64,000 nucleotides of DNA from Elizabethkingia miricola (GTDB taxonomy: Bacteria; Bacteroidota; Bacteroidia; Flavobacteriales; Weeksellaceae): positions 186,001 through 250,000 of the forward strand of contig NZ_LSGQ01000007.1 of NCBI RefSeq assembly GCF_001675285.1. The letters are read 5' to 3'. Position numbers and translations under genes: made by a program. The notes under the pieces are model-generated. The model was not told the origin of the DNA and ran no database searches. It was given only the letters and a program-made list of their open reading frames with translations. Position 1 is the first letter of the stretch; every line of letters begins with the position of its first letter. Positions 63,001-64,000 of the stretch are shown here, one piece after another.

Positions 63001-63038
63001 TACTACAAATATTCCTGTAATTTAACAGGTAATCATCC

Positions 63039-63067
63039 AAAGGTACTAAATAAGTTTAGTACCTTTG
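63039..63067. promoter_or_regulatory. Inverted repeat over the HD-hydrolase promoter
   Basis: Perfect 12-bp arms AAAGGTACTAAA and TTTAGTACCTTT, 4-base centre. The right arm overlaps TACCTTTG (63060-63067), which matches TAnnTTTG. The start codon at 63072 is 4 bases further on. It looks like an operator placed over a leaderless promoter. Confidence 0.55.
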
Positions 63068-63071
63068 ATAG

Positions 63072-63662
63072 ATGAAATTAGAGAAAGAAATCCAGTTTAT
63101 ACTGGCTGTAGATGCACTGAAAAATGTGCAGCGCAGAAACTACAATGCAGATGATTCCCGCAGAGAAAATACAGCAGAACACAGCTGGCAAATCGTAATA
63201 CTGGCACAAATCCTTTATCCGTACGCTAAAAACAAAGAGCAGGTTGATTTACTAAGAGTCATCCGTATGCTTTCTATTCATGATCTTGTAGAGATAAACG
63301 CCGGAGATACATTCCTTTTTGATGAAGAAATGATGAAAGGTAAGTTTGAACGTGAGAAAATTGCAGCAAAACAGATTTTCGGAATTTTAGATGAACCTTT
63401 GCAATCCGAGTTTTATAATCTGTGGATAGAGTTTGAAGGTGAAGAAACTCCTGATGCTATATTTGCTTGTGCTATAGACAGAATTATGCCTTTTATTCTT
63501 AATTCTAATACCAGCGGGAAAAGTTGGACAGAAGCCGGAATTACAGAAAATCAGGTGCGCAATATGTTGGAAAATGCAATTAAGCGTGCTTCAGATGAAA
63601 TGGGAGAAGCCTTCGATATCCTGCTCCAGAAAAGTATTGATGGGGGCATGTTGAAAAATTAA
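63072..63662 (+). CDS. HD-domain hydrolase (YfbR-like)
   Basis: 196 residues with the HD motifs RRENTAEHSWQIVILAQIL and SIHDLVEINAGDTF, matching the nucleotidase-type HD family. YfbR removes phosphate from deoxynucleoside monophosphates; this protein may do the same or act on another phosphate ester. Leaderless promoter with an operator-like repeat. Confidence 0.9.
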   Translation: MKLEKEIQFILAVDALKNVQRRNYNADDSRRENTAEHSWQIVILAQILYPYAKNKEQVDLLRVIRMLSIHDLVEINAGDTFLFDEEMMKGKFEREKIAAKQIFGILDEPLQSEFYNLWIEFEGEETPDAIFACAIDRIMPFILNSNTSGKSWTEAGITENQVRNMLENAIKRASDEMGEAFDILLQKSIDGGMLKN

Positions 63663-63680
63663 TCTTCAATTTCACAGGTT

Positions 63681-64000
63681 ATGCAGGAATTTATAAAACA
63701 GATTAACTCTTATTATCCTTTGTCGGCAGAAACAACTGATGCTCTTCTGGGGATATGTAAAGAGGACTATTTTAAAAAGAATGAATTGCTGCAAAAGTCC
63801 GGTGAAATTGCCAGATATTATTATTTTATAAAATCCGGTCTGGTGGGTTATTATACAATAGATGAAGATGGAGAGCAGGTTTACAAGTTGTTTTTTGCAG
63901 AAAAAAGCTTTCCCGCGGCTACAGTTTCTATTATTAAAAATGAGCCCGGAGATTTTAGTATTATAGCACTTGAAGATTGTACTGTTATAAAATACCCGGC
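63681..64000 (+). CDS. Crp/Fnr-family regulator (3-prime truncated by window end)
   Basis: Starts at 63681 and runs off the window; 106 codons are visible. It resembles the N-terminal cNMP-binding beta-roll (GEIARYYYFIKSGLVGYY and KLFFAEKSFPAATVS). The DNA-binding domain lies beyond the edge. It starts 18 bases after the HD gene, so the two are likely cotranscribed. Confidence 0.8.
   Translation, partial: MQEFIKQINSYYPLSAETTDALLGICKEDYFKKNELLQKSGEIARYYYFIKSGLVGYYTIDEDGEQVYKLFFAEKSFPAATVSIIKNEPGDFSIIALEDCTVIKYP

Noticed and set aside
1-64000. CRISPR array, prophage or insertion sequence
   Set aside because: No regularly spaced direct repeats, integrase, transposase or phage structural genes were seen. 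The only repeats are the tandem units at 1502-2293, short operator-like repeats and the element at 43400-43524.

Overview
The window looks like chromosomal DNA of an Elizabethkingia species (Bacteroidota, Flavobacteriia). The base composition is AT-rich. Promoters are of the flavobacterial type (TTG, about 17-23 bases, TAnnTTTG). The gene at 40862-41926 encodes a protein I recognise as peptide-N-glycosidase F, with every catalytic and disulfide residue in the published mature numbering. No phage, insertion sequence, rRNA operon or CRISPR array was seen. There is one tRNA gene (tRNA-Ser, GGA).

Layout. 1-2330: threonine aldolase, then a tandemly duplicated 399-bp unit, each copy with a tiny ORF, two phased GATATATATCG sites and a terminator. 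2326-4738: hybrid-free sensor kinase and LuxR-type response regulator. 5072-8552: M61 protease, TPR protein, and a TetR regulator with a perfect operator. 8685-16122: two paralogous fimbrillin-like lipoproteins, one preceded by an unlisted 58-residue protein, with AraC regulators between and after them. 16276-24185: serine hydrolase, TIKI/EreA-like protein, tRNA-Ser, L-asparaginase, a frameshifted secreted-protein gene, and RNA modification genes (trmH, rsmE, tsaD). 24188-28936: a giant TamB-like envelope protein whose start codon lies two bases from that of tsaD. 29084-32296: Lrp regulator, small membrane and secreted proteins, TPR-LuxR regulator. 32613-35556: six-gene operon of small membrane proteins, three of one architecture, around a lipoprotein resembling DUF3829 proteins. 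35618-41926: GH3 beta-glucosidase, two-subunit transketolase, PNGase F. 42051-48747: minus-strand envelope and RNA genes (glycosyltransferase, YfhO-like protein, DUF6263-like lipoprotein, rlmB) and a DinB-like protein. 48910-57034: moxR-bat operon carrying an unusual dapB. 57074-64000: MarC, a menaquinone-related group, a predicted 20-residue mini-gene, PspC/PadR, a secreted protein, an HD hydrolase and a truncated Crp/Fnr gene.

Functional themes. The envelope dominates: surface lipoproteins with their regulators, TamB, the Bat complex, PspC/PadR, glycan enzymes (PNGase F, GH3) and many small membrane proteins. Housekeeping genes for RNA modification and central metabolism lie between. The parts I understand least, and find most interesting, are the tandem small-ORF units (1502-2293), the 58-residue fimbrillin-associated protein (12704), the operon of paralogous two-TM proteins (32613-35556), the 20-residue mini-gene (60022-60084) and the atypical dapB inside the bat operon.
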